From Terriglobia bacterium (lineage in GTDB: Bacteria; Acidobacteriota; Terriglobia; Versatilivoradales; Versatilivoraceae), in assembly GCA_022452285.1 (NCBI GenBank), contig JAKUNG010000016.1, forward strand, positions 1-64,000: 64,000 bases of DNA. The letters run 5' to 3'. Within the stretch, counting starts at the first letter, position 1. Each line of letters begins with the position of its first letter. A program made the translations under genes and the position numbers. A model generated the notes under the pieces. It worked only from the letters and a program-made list of their open reading frames with translations. It was not told the DNA's origin and did not search any database. Positions 15,547 through 24,955 of the stretch are shown one piece after another.

Positions 15547-18063
15547 ATGAAAATTCTTCTTACCAATTCACGAATAATTAGTCGGCTTAACTCAGCTGTA
15601 TGTTTAGTGTTTTTGTCAATTATTTTTCCAGCCTTGCCTCTAGTTGAAGCTAATGCACCTATCCTGGAGAAGTTAAGTCCCCCTGGTGCCCAGAGGGGAA
15701 CAGCCTTTAAACTTAATTTGATTGGGCATCATTTAGAAGACATTGAAATTATTTCCAGTCTTTTGGGGTCATTTACTCCGCTAACAAATTTTGAAGATTC
15801 AAACAGGCTAGAAAAAAAAGACAATGTTCAATTTCTTGTAGAATTATCCAAAGAAATTCCAGTCGGTGTCTATCCCTTTAGAGTTCGTTCCGACCAAGGT
15901 TTGTCAAATGTGTTGCTATTTAGTATTGGGGTTCTACCAGAAATCAATGAAGAAGAATCTCAGCGACCAATTGCCCAGGCAATCAATAATTCACTAAATC
16001 AAAGTCAATTTGTTAAAGCTCCGGTAACTGTCAATGGCACTCTTTCAGGACCAGATCGGGACTTTTTTCGTATTCAGGTCAAAGGCGGTCAACGTTTAGT
16101 TATGGAAGTGGAAGCAAGACGAGCAGGATCAGCAATTGATCCGGTATTACGCTTGTTAAATGATACAAGTCGACAGCTTGCAATTTCTAACGATGCACAT
16201 GGTTTGGGTGTAGACAGTCGAATAGATATGTTATTCCCCAAAACAGGTACCTATTACTTGATGGTACATGATGCTCGTTTCAGTCAGCAGCAGCAAAATT
16301 TCTATCGTTTGAAAATCGGTGAATTTTCCTATCTTCACTCTATTTTTCCTTTAGGAGGGCAAAGGGGCCAGACCGTAGATGTAGAGCTAGTTAAAGACAA
16401 AAAGATCAAAGCTGAAAAAATAGAGGTAGATCTGAGTAGGATTAGTTCTAAGGCTGATTTTACAACTTTGAATTTGCCGGTTGGTTCTGGAAGTCTTCCT
16501 CTTTTGTTTGCAGTTGGTGATTTGCCTGAAGTTGTTGAGCCAATTGGTAAAACAGACTCTGTATTAGTTCCCTCAACAGTACATAATGGACTTATTTCGA
16601 AGCCGGGGGAAGTTGACCGTTTTCGGTTAAAAGTCAAACCAGGGGAACAGTGGATTATACGATTGCAGGCTGGTGGTTTAGGGACATCGCGTCTTTACGG
16701 TCGACTTACTGTTTTTGATGATAAAGGTAAACAATTGGGAGCTGCTGGTGATGATGTTCCTGAAACACAGGTATTCTCAGCAGTGTTAAGGGGAATTAGG
16801 AAAAGTCTGGACCCCTTTTTGAAACTTCAGATTCCTGAGGATGTTCGAGAATTACTGATTACCGTTGAAGATCTTGTAGAAAGAGGAGGTTCGACATTTG
16901 GCTATAGGTTGTGGACACAGCCACTAGCAGCTGATTTTGATTTAGCCCTTGTGACTCCTTACATCAATATCCCAGTCAATGGAACTGTAGGAGTTAGTGT
17001 TGATGTACAACGATATGGATATTTAGGGGATATTCAGCTTAGTATTCCAGATGCTGATAGTGATTTGGTAATTAAAGGTGGAATTGTTCCTAGTAGTTCA
17101 ATTCGACAAGGTGATAGGGCTATATCTAGTAGTGGACTTCTTACAATTACAGCCAAACAGGGGGCACGTCTTAGAACTGGAGAACTATCTATTTGGGGAG
17201 AAGCTATTTTAGAAAATGGAACTCACCTTAGGCGGCGTGCAAGAGGACCTGGATTAATTACCAAAGTCCGGAGCAGTATTGGAACCGGTGGTCCCGACCC
17301 AAATAATCGCGACGAGCAGGCTCCTTTTGAAGCGCAATGGTTAGGTATGGAACTTCCAATGATGATTACAAAAGAATCTGGAGCACAGCTCCTTATTAAT
17401 GGTCCAAGTTATATTAAACTTGTGCAGGGAATGGACTATGATGTCTTTTGGAAATTCAGGAGCTCAATCCCTAATTTGCGCCCTCCTGAAAATATTGAAT
17501 TGGCTAGTCCTGGTGGTCGTGAAGTAAGTACTCGTCCTGGAAAGCCAGGAGCTAAGTTTCTCAAAGAGGGAATGTTTAGAATCACCACTACTGTTGGTAC
17601 TCCTGCTTCTAGTTTTAATGCTGTATTATCTGGTGATTTAAATCTAGAGGGAACCTTGGTTCCAATTTACTCTCCAGCTCTTACGGTGGAAGTTGTGCAA
17701 GGATACAAACTAAGGTTACCTACAGAAGGAATTTTTCTTAGGCCAGGAAAATCTGGGGAGCTAATTGGTAGGATTGAGCGAGATCCAATATTTAAAGAGC
17801 CAGTCACCATCAGCCCAGAAAACTTTCCATTGGGAGTTTCCTGTGCTCCAGTTGAAGTTCCTGTTGGAGTAGAAGAATTTAAGCTGGTTTGTCAAGCAGA
17901 GGCCTTTGCCACTCCTGGCAATTATGAAATTGGGATTGCTTCATCTTCAGTATTAGCAGCTAGGGAGAAGGAACAAGTACCTTATCGGATTCCACCATCA
18001 AGGTGCAAAATTGTAATTTCGTCTATCAAAGAAACTGCTCATATTATTGAATTTAAGAGGTAA
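15547..18063 (+). CDS. Exported PPC-domain (pre-peptidase C-terminal) protein
   Basis: An 838-residue exported protein with a signal peptide (about 12-36 ending VEANA). It opens with an Ig/TIG-like segment (LSPPGAQRGTAFKLNLIG), then two PPC-like beta-sandwich domains, one around 150-250 (GPDRDFFRIQVKGGQRLVMEVEA region) and one around 345-450 (EVDRFRLKVKPGEQWIIRL region). No catalytic motif is visible, so a structural or ligand-binding surface role is inferred. It ends 7 bases before the preferred start of the next gene, so translation is probably coupled. Proteins of this kind recur beside DUF1549/DUF1553 genes in planctomycete-like genomes. Confidence 0.8.
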   Translation: MKILLTNSRIISRLNSAVCLVFLSIIFPALPLVEANAPILEKLSPPGAQRGTAFKLNLIGHHLEDIEIISSLLGSFTPLTNFEDSNRLEKKDNVQFLVELSKEIPVGVYPFRVRSDQGLSNVLLFSIGVLPEINEEESQRPIAQAINNSLNQSQFVKAPVTVNGTLSGPDRDFFRIQVKGGQRLVMEVEARRAGSAIDPVLRLLNDTSRQLAISNDAHGLGVDSRIDMLFPKTGTYYLMVHDARFSQQQQNFYRLKIGEFSYLHSIFPLGGQRGQTVDVELVKDKKIKAEKIEVDLSRISSKADFTTLNLPVGSGSLPLLFAVGDLPEVVEPIGKTDSVLVPSTVHNGLISKPGEVDRFRLKVKPGEQWIIRLQAGGLGTSRLYGRLTVFDDKGKQLGAAGDDVPETQVFSAVLRGIRKSLDPFLKLQIPEDVRELLITVEDLVERGGSTFGYRLWTQPLAADFDLALVTPYINIPVNGTVGVSVDVQRYGYLGDIQLSIPDADSDLVIKGGIVPSSSIRQGDRAISSSGLLTITAKQGARLRTGELSIWGEAILENGTHLRRRARGPGLITKVRSSIGTGGPDPNNRDEQAPFEAQWLGMELPMMITKESGAQLLINGPSYIKLVQGMDYDVFWKFRSSIPNLRPPENIELASPGGREVSTRPGKPGAKFLKEGMFRITTTVGTPASSFNAVLSGDLNLEGTLVPIYSPALTVEVVQGYKLRLPTEGIFLRPGKSGELIGRIERDPIFKEPVTISPENFPLGVSCAPVEVPVGVEEFKLVCQAEAFATPGNYEIGIASSSVLAAREKEQVPYRIPPSRCKIVISSIKETAHIIEFKR

Positions 18064-18070
18064 GAGGAAT

Positions 18071-20551
18071 ATGTGTCGCAAGCTCCAATTAATGATTTTT
18101 TTGATTAGTGTTTTCTCAATATTGTGTGTTGATAATAATTTTGGATCTAATAGTCTGGTAGAACCTGTGTCAGGATCGGGTATTCAAAAATTACAAATAC
18201 AACCACCTAGTCTCGTATTCTCTCGTCCAGGAGAAATTAGAAGAATATTGGTTTTAGGTCACACTAAGAATGGAGAGCGTTTGGATCTAAGTGGCTCGTT
18301 TGAAATAAAACTGGATGGTAACATTGTTAAAAAAAATCAGAATGGTTCTTTGCAAGCCATCAAACAAGGACAGACTGAGCTTGTTGTTAGTGTAGAAGGG
18401 AAAACAGCTATCTTACCCGTCGAAATAAAGGGGTCTTCCTCAAAGGCAAAGACTACATTTTTACGTGATGTAATGCCTGTCATCAATAAGGTAGGTTGTA
18501 CCAATGGTGTCTGTCATGGAGCTGCAAAAGGAAAAAATGGGTTTAAGCTTTCATTGCGTGGATATGATCCAGAATTTGACTACCAATCGCTTTTGTATGA
18601 TATGTCAGGTCGACGATTTAATCGAGCTGACCCTTCCCAAAGTCTGATGTTAGCTAAACCAACCCAGCAGGTAGCCCATGAGGGTGGAATGCGGTTAAAG
18701 CTAGGTTCCTTATACTATAACCAAATTCTTAACTGGATTGCAGAAGGGGTGCCCTTCGGTGATTCTAAGAATGATAGAGTTAAAAAACTGAAGGTTTTTC
18801 CAGAAGACATTTTTATGCACGGGCCTGGTCGAACTCAGCAGGTAGTCGTTATTGCTTATTTTGGTGATGGGTCCACCCGCGATGTAACCGGGGAAGCGCA
18901 TTTCGGGAGTAGCAATGGCGATGCTGTTACAGTTGACAACAGTATCGTGAGAGGTATGCGCAAGGGCGAATCGACCTTGATGGTCCGTTATGAAGGTAAG
19001 TTTGTGATGGTTCCTGTCACGGTCCTTAACCCTAAAACTGGCTTTGCTTGGGTGTCCCTGCCCCAATACAACTATATCGATGAATTAGTTGACAGTAAAT
19101 TAGAGCGCCTTAAGATTCAGCCATCGCCTATTGCAGATGATGCCGAGTTTTTGCGGAGAGTAACTCTAGATTTAACCGGTCGACTTCCTGAACCAGAAGT
19201 AATTAAATCTTTCCTTAGTGATTCTAGAGAGACACGTACTAAACGTTCTGAAATGATTAGTCGTTTGATTCAAAGTGAAGCTTATGCTGATTACTGGACT
19301 TTGAAGTGGGGAGACCTTTTACGCAGCAATCGAAAGTTTATGAGCTATAAGGGGATGTGGACTTTCAGAGAATGGTTGCGTGAGTCAATTTTAGAGAATA
19401 AGCCCTACGATGTTTTAGTAAGAGAGCTCTTAACTGCTACTGGAAGTACGTTCGAAAACCCCGCTGCCAATTTTTTCTTAGCAGCTCGTGATCCTAAAGC
19501 TGCGATGGAAGCGACAACACAGCTATTTTTAGGGATACGAATGGTCTGTGCTCAATGCCATGATCACCCTTTTGAAAAGTGGACACAAGACCAATATTTC
19601 CAAATGGCCGCTTTTTTTTCAGCAATTGGGATTAGACCTGGATTTGAAAGTGGGGAAGAAGTCATTTATCGTAAACGAACTGAAAACGAAATGAGACATC
19701 CCAAGGATGGGCGATTGATCAATCCCAAATTTTTAGTGAGCTCTTTGGAAAATAGCGGAACTTCCGGAGAAGGGAATGAACGTAGAAATCTGGTTATATG
19801 GCTAACTTCAAAAAACAATCCCTTTTTTGCTCGTGCCATTGTGAATCGAATATGGAGCTATTTCTTTCATCGAGGAATTATTAATCCGGTAGATGATATT
19901 AGGACTTCGAATCCGGCGGTGAATGAGTCTCTTTTGGATGCTTTGGCTAAAGATTTCAAAGACCACAATTTTGATTTGCAACATCTAATGAAAACAATTA
20001 CTAATTCTAGAGTGTATCAAACTACCTTCCGCACAAATGAGTGGAACAATGATGATACCCTCAATTTTTCCCATCAAATTCCACGACGGTTAGGGGCTGA
20101 ATCACTTGCCGATGCTATTGGGCTTGCCACTGGGTCCAAGTTTAAGCTTCCTGAAATGCCTGATGATTATAGTCCAATTCAAGTTCCGGACCCTCATGTT
20201 GGCAAGGGTGGTTTTTTAGATCTTTTTGGACGTCCTCAGCGTGAAGAACCATGTGAATGTGAGAGACGGAGTGAAGTGAGTTTGCCTCATGCCCTAAATT
20301 TATTAAATGGTCCTATTCTAGCCAATGCAATCTCAGATCCAAATGGTAGAATTGCCAAACTTATTTTAGAAGGAAAGTCTCACGAGCAACTTGTCGAGAA
20401 TCTATACCTTTCAACACTAAGTCGATCACCAACACCAAAGGAAAATAACCTTGCACTAGGACATCTAGCATCTGTTGAAAGTCAAGCTAAAGGAGCTCAG
20501 GATGTTCTGTGGGCTTTGCTGAATAGCAATGGTTTTCTATTTAATCAGTAG
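18071..20551 (+). CDS. Ig-like/DUF1549/DUF1553 cytochrome-like exported protein
   Basis: The preferred start is the ATG at 18071 behind AAGAGG; the frame is open from a TTG at 18047 that would overlap the previous gene. A signal peptide (about 4-24) leads into a BIG2-like Ig domain, then a cytochrome-like block with CTNGVCHGAAKG, a second Ig-like region (about 235-325), DUF1549 with CAQCHDHPFEKW and DUF1553 to the C-terminus. It is the plus-strand counterpart of the minus-strand protein at 7973-10525 but differs by its Ig domains and haem-like motif spacing (CxxxxCH). Its function is unknown. It is followed 63 bases later by its DUF1501 partner. Confidence 0.85.
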   Translation: MCRKLQLMIFLISVFSILCVDNNFGSNSLVEPVSGSGIQKLQIQPPSLVFSRPGEIRRILVLGHTKNGERLDLSGSFEIKLDGNIVKKNQNGSLQAIKQGQTELVVSVEGKTAILPVEIKGSSSKAKTTFLRDVMPVINKVGCTNGVCHGAAKGKNGFKLSLRGYDPEFDYQSLLYDMSGRRFNRADPSQSLMLAKPTQQVAHEGGMRLKLGSLYYNQILNWIAEGVPFGDSKNDRVKKLKVFPEDIFMHGPGRTQQVVVIAYFGDGSTRDVTGEAHFGSSNGDAVTVDNSIVRGMRKGESTLMVRYEGKFVMVPVTVLNPKTGFAWVSLPQYNYIDELVDSKLERLKIQPSPIADDAEFLRRVTLDLTGRLPEPEVIKSFLSDSRETRTKRSEMISRLIQSEAYADYWTLKWGDLLRSNRKFMSYKGMWTFREWLRESILENKPYDVLVRELLTATGSTFENPAANFFLAARDPKAAMEATTQLFLGIRMVCAQCHDHPFEKWTQDQYFQMAAFFSAIGIRPGFESGEEVIYRKRTENEMRHPKDGRLINPKFLVSSLENSGTSGEGNERRNLVIWLTSKNNPFFARAIVNRIWSYFFHRGIINPVDDIRTSNPAVNESLLDALAKDFKDHNFDLQHLMKTITNSRVYQTTFRTNEWNNDDTLNFSHQIPRRLGAESLADAIGLATGSKFKLPEMPDDYSPIQVPDPHVGKGGFLDLFGRPQREEPCECERRSEVSLPHALNLLNGPILANAISDPNGRIAKLILEGKSHEQLVENLYLSTLSRSPTPKENNLALGHLASVESQAKGAQDVLWALLNSNGFLFNQ

Positions 20552-20614
20552 ATCAGTCGGACCTAAAGCTGTAGACTAAGTAATGAATGAGCTATTTGAG
20601 GAAGGAGATATCTA

Positions 20615-22075
20615 ATGTTAGTTTTTCCAGGTCGTTTAGGTAACGTTTGTGATGGGCCAACTAGAAGAGAGTTCTTACGTGTAGGTTCGGTTGGTTTGTT
20701 TGGATTAGGACTACCTCATTTTCTTGCAATGGAAAAAATACAGGCAGCCTCAAAAGCTGATCTAGCTGCAAAATATAGAGGAGTTAAAGGATTTGGATCA
20801 GCTAAGCACGTAATCCTACTCTTTTTGCAAGGTGGCCCCAGCCATCTAGATATCTGGGATCCAAAGCCAGAAGCAGCCTCTAATATTAAAGGAGAATTCA
20901 AGGCAATTAATACAAAAGTTCCAGGTATTCAACTGAGTGAGACAATGCCTCTTTTAGCGGGTCAGGTTGATAAATGTACCCTTATCCGTTCTATGAGTTA
21001 TACCCCAAAGGGCCTGTTTAATCATACTGCAGCAATTTATCAAATGCTTACTGGATACCCTCCAGATAAGGTTGCTCCTTCTGGCCAACTAGAACCTCCT
21101 TCTCCAGCTGATTTTCCAACAGCAGGATCTCACATTGCTAAGCTACTGCCCCTTGAAGAACCAGTTCTGCCTTTTGTAGAAATGACGAGACCTCTTCAAG
21201 AATCCAGCATAATAGGAAAAGGGGGCTCGGCAGGTTTTTTAGGTAAGGCCTATGATCCTTATCGTCTCTATCAAGACCCAAATGCAGCTATCAATCTGGA
21301 TGACCTAAGTTTGAGAAAAGAAGTTTCAGCTAAACGTTTGCAAGATCGTTTTTCTCTGTTAAAAGGGATTAATGGGTCTTTACCTGAGCTAGAGAAAGCA
21401 GTCGGTGATTATGCACTTGGAGAGCATTATGAAAAGGCATTTGATCTTGTACTTTCAGGTAAAGCACGGGATGCATTTGATTTAGGAAAAGAATCAGATC
21501 GAATGAGAGATCGATATGGTCGAACAACCTTTGGGCAAGGGGCTCTACTTTCCCGTCGCCTTGTAGAGGCAGGGACTCGGTTTGTTCAGTTGAATTGGCC
21601 TTCTGTAGCAAACGGAAATCCAGAAATTGATGCTTGGGATACACATGCTTCTAATTTTAAACCATTGAAAAATCTTCATTGCCCTAAGTTAGATAAAGCT
21701 TTATCTGCTTTGTTAGAAGATTTAAATGAACGTGGACTTTTAGAGGAAACACTGGTTGTGGCAGTAGGAGAATTTGGCCGATCTCCTCGACTAGGAGTTA
21801 GTACTTCTGGTAATACCAACGCCCCTGATGGTAGGGATCATTGGCCTTATTGTTATACTGCTATGATTGCTGGTGCAGGTATTCCAGGTGGTCAATTGTA
21901 TGGATCTTCTGATGAAACTGGATCAGCTCCCAAAGATAAACCGGTTCATCCCAATAATCTGCTAGCGACAGTCTATTTTACATTAGGGATAAACCCGGAA
22001 ATGGAAGTATTAAACCATCTTGGTCAACCACGAGAACTTGTCAAGGGGCAACCTGTACTAGACCTTTGGTCTTAG
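20615..22075 (+). CDS. DUF1501 exported protein, last gene of the operon
   Basis: This 486-residue DUF1501 protein starts at an ATG with a strong GGAG ribosome site. TRREFLRVGSVGLFGLGL is a Tat-type signal. Family segments LLFLQGGPSHLDIWDPKP, NWPSVANGNPEIDAWDTH and VAVGEFGRSPR are present, matching the minus-strand paralogue at 6458-7930 in order. The DUF1501 and DUF1549/DUF1553 pair thus occurs twice within 16 kb. It ends 24 bases before a strong intrinsic terminator, defining the operon end. No enzymatic activity has been established for the family. Confidence 0.87.
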   Translation: MLVFPGRLGNVCDGPTRREFLRVGSVGLFGLGLPHFLAMEKIQAASKADLAAKYRGVKGFGSAKHVILLFLQGGPSHLDIWDPKPEAASNIKGEFKAINTKVPGIQLSETMPLLAGQVDKCTLIRSMSYTPKGLFNHTAAIYQMLTGYPPDKVAPSGQLEPPSPADFPTAGSHIAKLLPLEEPVLPFVEMTRPLQESSIIGKGGSAGFLGKAYDPYRLYQDPNAAINLDDLSLRKEVSAKRLQDRFSLLKGINGSLPELEKAVGDYALGEHYEKAFDLVLSGKARDAFDLGKESDRMRDRYGRTTFGQGALLSRRLVEAGTRFVQLNWPSVANGNPEIDAWDTHASNFKPLKNLHCPKLDKALSALLEDLNERGLLEETLVVAVGEFGRSPRLGVSTSGNTNAPDGRDHWPYCYTAMIAGAGIPGGQLYGSSDETGSAPKDKPVHPNNLLATVYFTLGINPEMEVLNHLGQPRELVKGQPVLDLWS

Positions 22076-22099
22076 GTTTTTAAAAAAAATAATTCTAGA

Positions 22100-22154
22100 A
22101 CTGGCTCTGTAAATTGAGTCCTCATAATGGTCAATTTGCAGGGCCAGTTTTTTT
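22100..22154 (+). terminator. Intrinsic terminator of the PSCyt/DUF1501 operon
   Basis: Two 18-base arms (22100-22117 and 22131-22148) pair throughout with two G-U wobbles around a 13-base loop, and the right arm runs into a seven-T tract. This is the clearest intrinsic terminator in the window. It closes the operon that begins at 14114. Confidence 0.85.
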
Positions 22155-22351
22155 ACTGTTGAGTCCATTAATTGAATAGATCACCAGAAATGACATAGAT
22201 AACCCAGAAAAAATTCAATTTTTACTTTCAAGTAAACAGAAAAATTTTTCGAGAGAAATAGGTTTAATTTGTTTATTGGTCAAGCAAGGTTCTTTATTGT
22301 TAGAAAGGTGATCGGTGCACTGCTGGTATCAAGAACTTTAAGAGAGGAACT

Positions 22352-23158
22352 ATGGAAACGAAACTAACACTTCCTAAAGACTTTGAAGAGAAATTAAATA
22401 TCTCTAATGCACCTGAGCGTCTTAGAGAAGCTGCAGATGTGGGTAAGCTTCTTATTGATGCAGGTATACCTTTAATGAATAATGCGGATCATTATGCAAT
22501 TTTTTCAGAGCCTCCACGTCTCTTGTCAGAAGGACTTAAAAAAGTAGGCTACGTAGTTGGTTCAGATAATCGTTGTTATCCTTCACCCGTTGATGGTTGT
22601 GATTATATTAATGTATCTGCTTCACTACCAGATGCGCTAACTAATGCTAGGGATGGAGGTTGGCCTGACCATATAGCGGTGGTTCATCCCCTTGATGAAT
22701 TGGGTTTTCAACGTATGGTCGGTCAGGGGTATGGAAATCCCTTCATTCATCACATAACTTGGGGAATTAAACCTCCAACTGAAAAATTTTCTAATGAAAT
22801 TAACCTTGCAAGTAGTCTTGTGGAGAGGATGGCACAGATACGCCAGAAGATTAGTTTAGTCCTCAAACAAGAGCCGGGAACTCTAATCATGGCTCTTCCA
22901 AAAAATATTGTTGAGTCAAGGGATTTCCAAAAACAAATCAAGGTTAAACTAGGAAAAACTCCTATGGAGGAATGTCAGATTGAAGTTATGGAAGGTGGAG
23001 GATTCTTGCTACAATTCTTTGTTTTAACAGGGGGGCGAATCGAAGTAGCTTTGCGAGTTGGAACACAACAAACTTTTAACCCTAAAAGTGTTCACAAGAT
23101 TTCTAAAGATGAATTAAGTGTTAATCAGGGACAAAGTTCTATACGTGAAATAATGTGA
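22352..23158 (+). CDS. Unrecognised 268-residue cytoplasmic protein
   Basis: I do not recognise this protein. It has a good ribosome site (AGAGGAA, 4-base spacer), no signal peptide and no membrane segment, and its base composition matches its neighbours, so it is very likely a real gene. Features that can be seen are a hydrophilic helical N-terminus, a Cys-rich segment NRCYPSPVDGCDY near 73-85, a histidine cluster NPFIHHITWGI near 128-138, and a C-terminal beta-rich half. HHITWG loosely recalls metal-binding edges of the glyoxalase/VOC superfamily, but this is weak. It lies 149 bases before the 6-phosphogluconate dehydrogenase gene and may share its transcript. Confidence 0.7.
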   Translation: METKLTLPKDFEEKLNISNAPERLREAADVGKLLIDAGIPLMNNADHYAIFSEPPRLLSEGLKKVGYVVGSDNRCYPSPVDGCDYINVSASLPDALTNARDGGWPDHIAVVHPLDELGFQRMVGQGYGNPFIHHITWGIKPPTEKFSNEINLASSLVERMAQIRQKISLVLKQEPGTLIMALPKNIVESRDFQKQIKVKLGKTPMEECQIEVMEGGGFLLQFFVLTGGRIEVALRVGTQQTFNPKSVHKISKDELSVNQGQSSIREIM

Positions 23159-23307
23159 TTATAGAAGAGAAGTTATTACTGATAGTAGGTAGCAGAAAGG
23201 GATTTAATTAAATCTATCAGGAGAATGCAAGAATTCTTATATGACTTTGTCTGTTTGAGAGTGATGGATGTAGAAACAAAAATATTTGATAAATAGGAGT
23301 TAACTGT

Positions 23308-24825
23308 ATGAACTCAGTTGCCAATGCTGACGTTGGTCTTATTGGTTTAGCTGTAATGGGAGAAAATCTTGCTCTTAATATAGCTGACCATGGATTCAAA
23401 GTTGCAGTTTTCAATCGGACACAGAAGGTAATGCAATCGTTTATTGATAGGAATCCTGGTACTCCCGGTGGATTGGTTGGGTGTGCTAATTTGCATGAGT
23501 TTGTGTCAGCGTTAAAGAGGCCACGAAAAGTAATCATTTTGGTTAAGGCAGGACCTGCCGTTGATACTGTAATTCAAGAACTACTGCAATCAGGAATCGA
23601 AACGGAAGATATCATCATTGATTGTGGTAATAGCCTTTGGACGGATACTATTCGAAGAGAGAAGGAGTACTCGGGACAGTGTCGATTTTTAGGTTCTGGA
23701 GTTTCTGGAGGAGAGTTAGGTGCCCGCTTTGGTCCATCATTGATGCCGGGTGGAGAATTTCATGCTTGGAAACAGATAGAACCTATCTGGAATAGCATTG
23801 CAGCAAAAGTTGATGTTAAGAGCGGAAAGCCGATAGAAAATGCGCAACCAGGCAATCCAGTCAATGAAGGGGTTCCATGTACAACTTATATAGGAGAAAA
23901 TGGGGCAGGACATTACGTAAAAATGGTTCACAATGCTATCGAATATGTCGATATGCAATTAATTTGTGAGGCCTATTTCCTCCTAAAACAATCCTTAAAT
24001 CTTAAATCTATAGAATTGTCAGAAATATTTTCAGAATGGAACAAAGGGGATCTAGACTCCTATCTCATTCAAATAACCTCAGACATTCTTGCCCAATCAG
24101 ACCCTTTCAATCCTGAAGAATTTTTGGTGGACAATCTTTTAGATTCTGCACAACAGAAAGGAACAGGTAAATGGACTAGTGTTAATGCTTTGGACATGGG
24201 GATGCCAGTTAATTCAATCGTGGAAGCTGTCTTTGCTCGATATCTAAGCTCTCTAAAAAATGAACGAGTGGAAGCATCTAAGCATCTGCAAGGTCCAACC
24301 TACTCCTATCAAGGTAATCGAAATGAATTAGTGAGAGCCGTCCGTGAAGCTCTTCACTGTTCTAAAATTTGTGCTTATGCCCAAGGTTTTCAACTGATGC
24401 GTCAAGCACAAGTTGAACATCATTGGCAACTGGATTTCGCAGCTATTGCTAATATTTGGAGAGGTGGGTGTATTATTCGAGCTCGCTTCCTACAAAAGAT
24501 CAGTGAAGCTTTTACTCGAGATGCTAAATTGGTCAATCTTATGCTTGACCCCTACTTTAATGAAAAAATTAAACAAGGACAAGCCAGCTGGAGAACAGTT
24601 ATTAGTGTTGCTGCCCAATCGGGGATTGCAGCTCCAGCTTTTATGTCTGCTTTAGCATATTATGATGGGTACCGGTCAGAATTTTTACCTGCCAATCTTC
24701 TACAGGGTCAAAGAGATTATTTTGGTGCTCATACCTATGAGAGAATAGACAAACCAAGAGGAACTTTCTTTCATATGGATTGGTCATCTGCTAGTCGGGA
24801 GCAAATTACTATTGATTTTGATTAG
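23308..24825 (+). CDS. gnd: 6-phosphogluconate dehydrogenase, decarboxylating
   Basis: The enzyme oxidises 6-phosphogluconate to ribulose 5-phosphate and CO2 in the pentose phosphate pathway. [18 protein letters not shown] near residue 12 is the NADP-binding start; the substrate motif with catalytic lysine is seen in [15 protein letters not shown], and KGTGKWTS and the C-terminal HxDW(S) segment are present. At 505 residues it exceeds the roughly 470 of Escherichia coli Gnd because of an insert around 170-195 ([16 protein letters not shown]). A GGAGT ribosome site precedes the ATG. The NADPH and pentose supply role is standard. Confidence 0.92.
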   Translation: MNSVANADVGLIGLAVMGENLALNIADHGFKVAVFNRTQKVMQSFIDRNPGTPGGLVGCANLHEFVSALKRPRKVIILVKAGPAVDTVIQELLQSGIETEDIIIDCGNSLWTDTIRREKEYSGQCRFLGSGVSGGELGARFGPSLMPGGEFHAWKQIEPIWNSIAAKVDVKSGKPIENAQPGNPVNEGVPCTTYIGENGAGHYVKMVHNAIEYVDMQLICEAYFLLKQSLNLKSIELSEIFSEWNKGDLDSYLIQITSDILAQSDPFNPEEFLVDNLLDSAQQKGTGKWTSVNALDMGMPVNSIVEAVFARYLSSLKNERVEASKHLQGPTYSYQGNRNELVRAVREALHCSKICAYAQGFQLMRQAQVEHHWQLDFAAIANIWRGGCIIRARFLQKISEAFTRDAKLVNLMLDPYFNEKIKQGQASWRTVISVAAQSGIAAPAFMSALAYYDGYRSEFLPANLLQGQRDYFGAHTYERIDKPRGTFFHMDWSSASREQITIDFD

Positions 24826-24955
24826 TAGTGGCAAATCAAAATGAGATCAATTAATCTATGTCAGAAAGTTTAGGAAGAAATTAATTAACCGAGTAAATTC
24901 ACCTCTTCAGCAAGTAGTTTTGCAAAGGATCTAAGTAGCAATTCTAGAGAAAAAC

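Noticed and set aside
18710..19066. 118-codon frame on the minus strand inside the plus-strand DUF1549/DUF1553 gene
   Set aside because: Antisense shadow of a conserved coding region with no family features.
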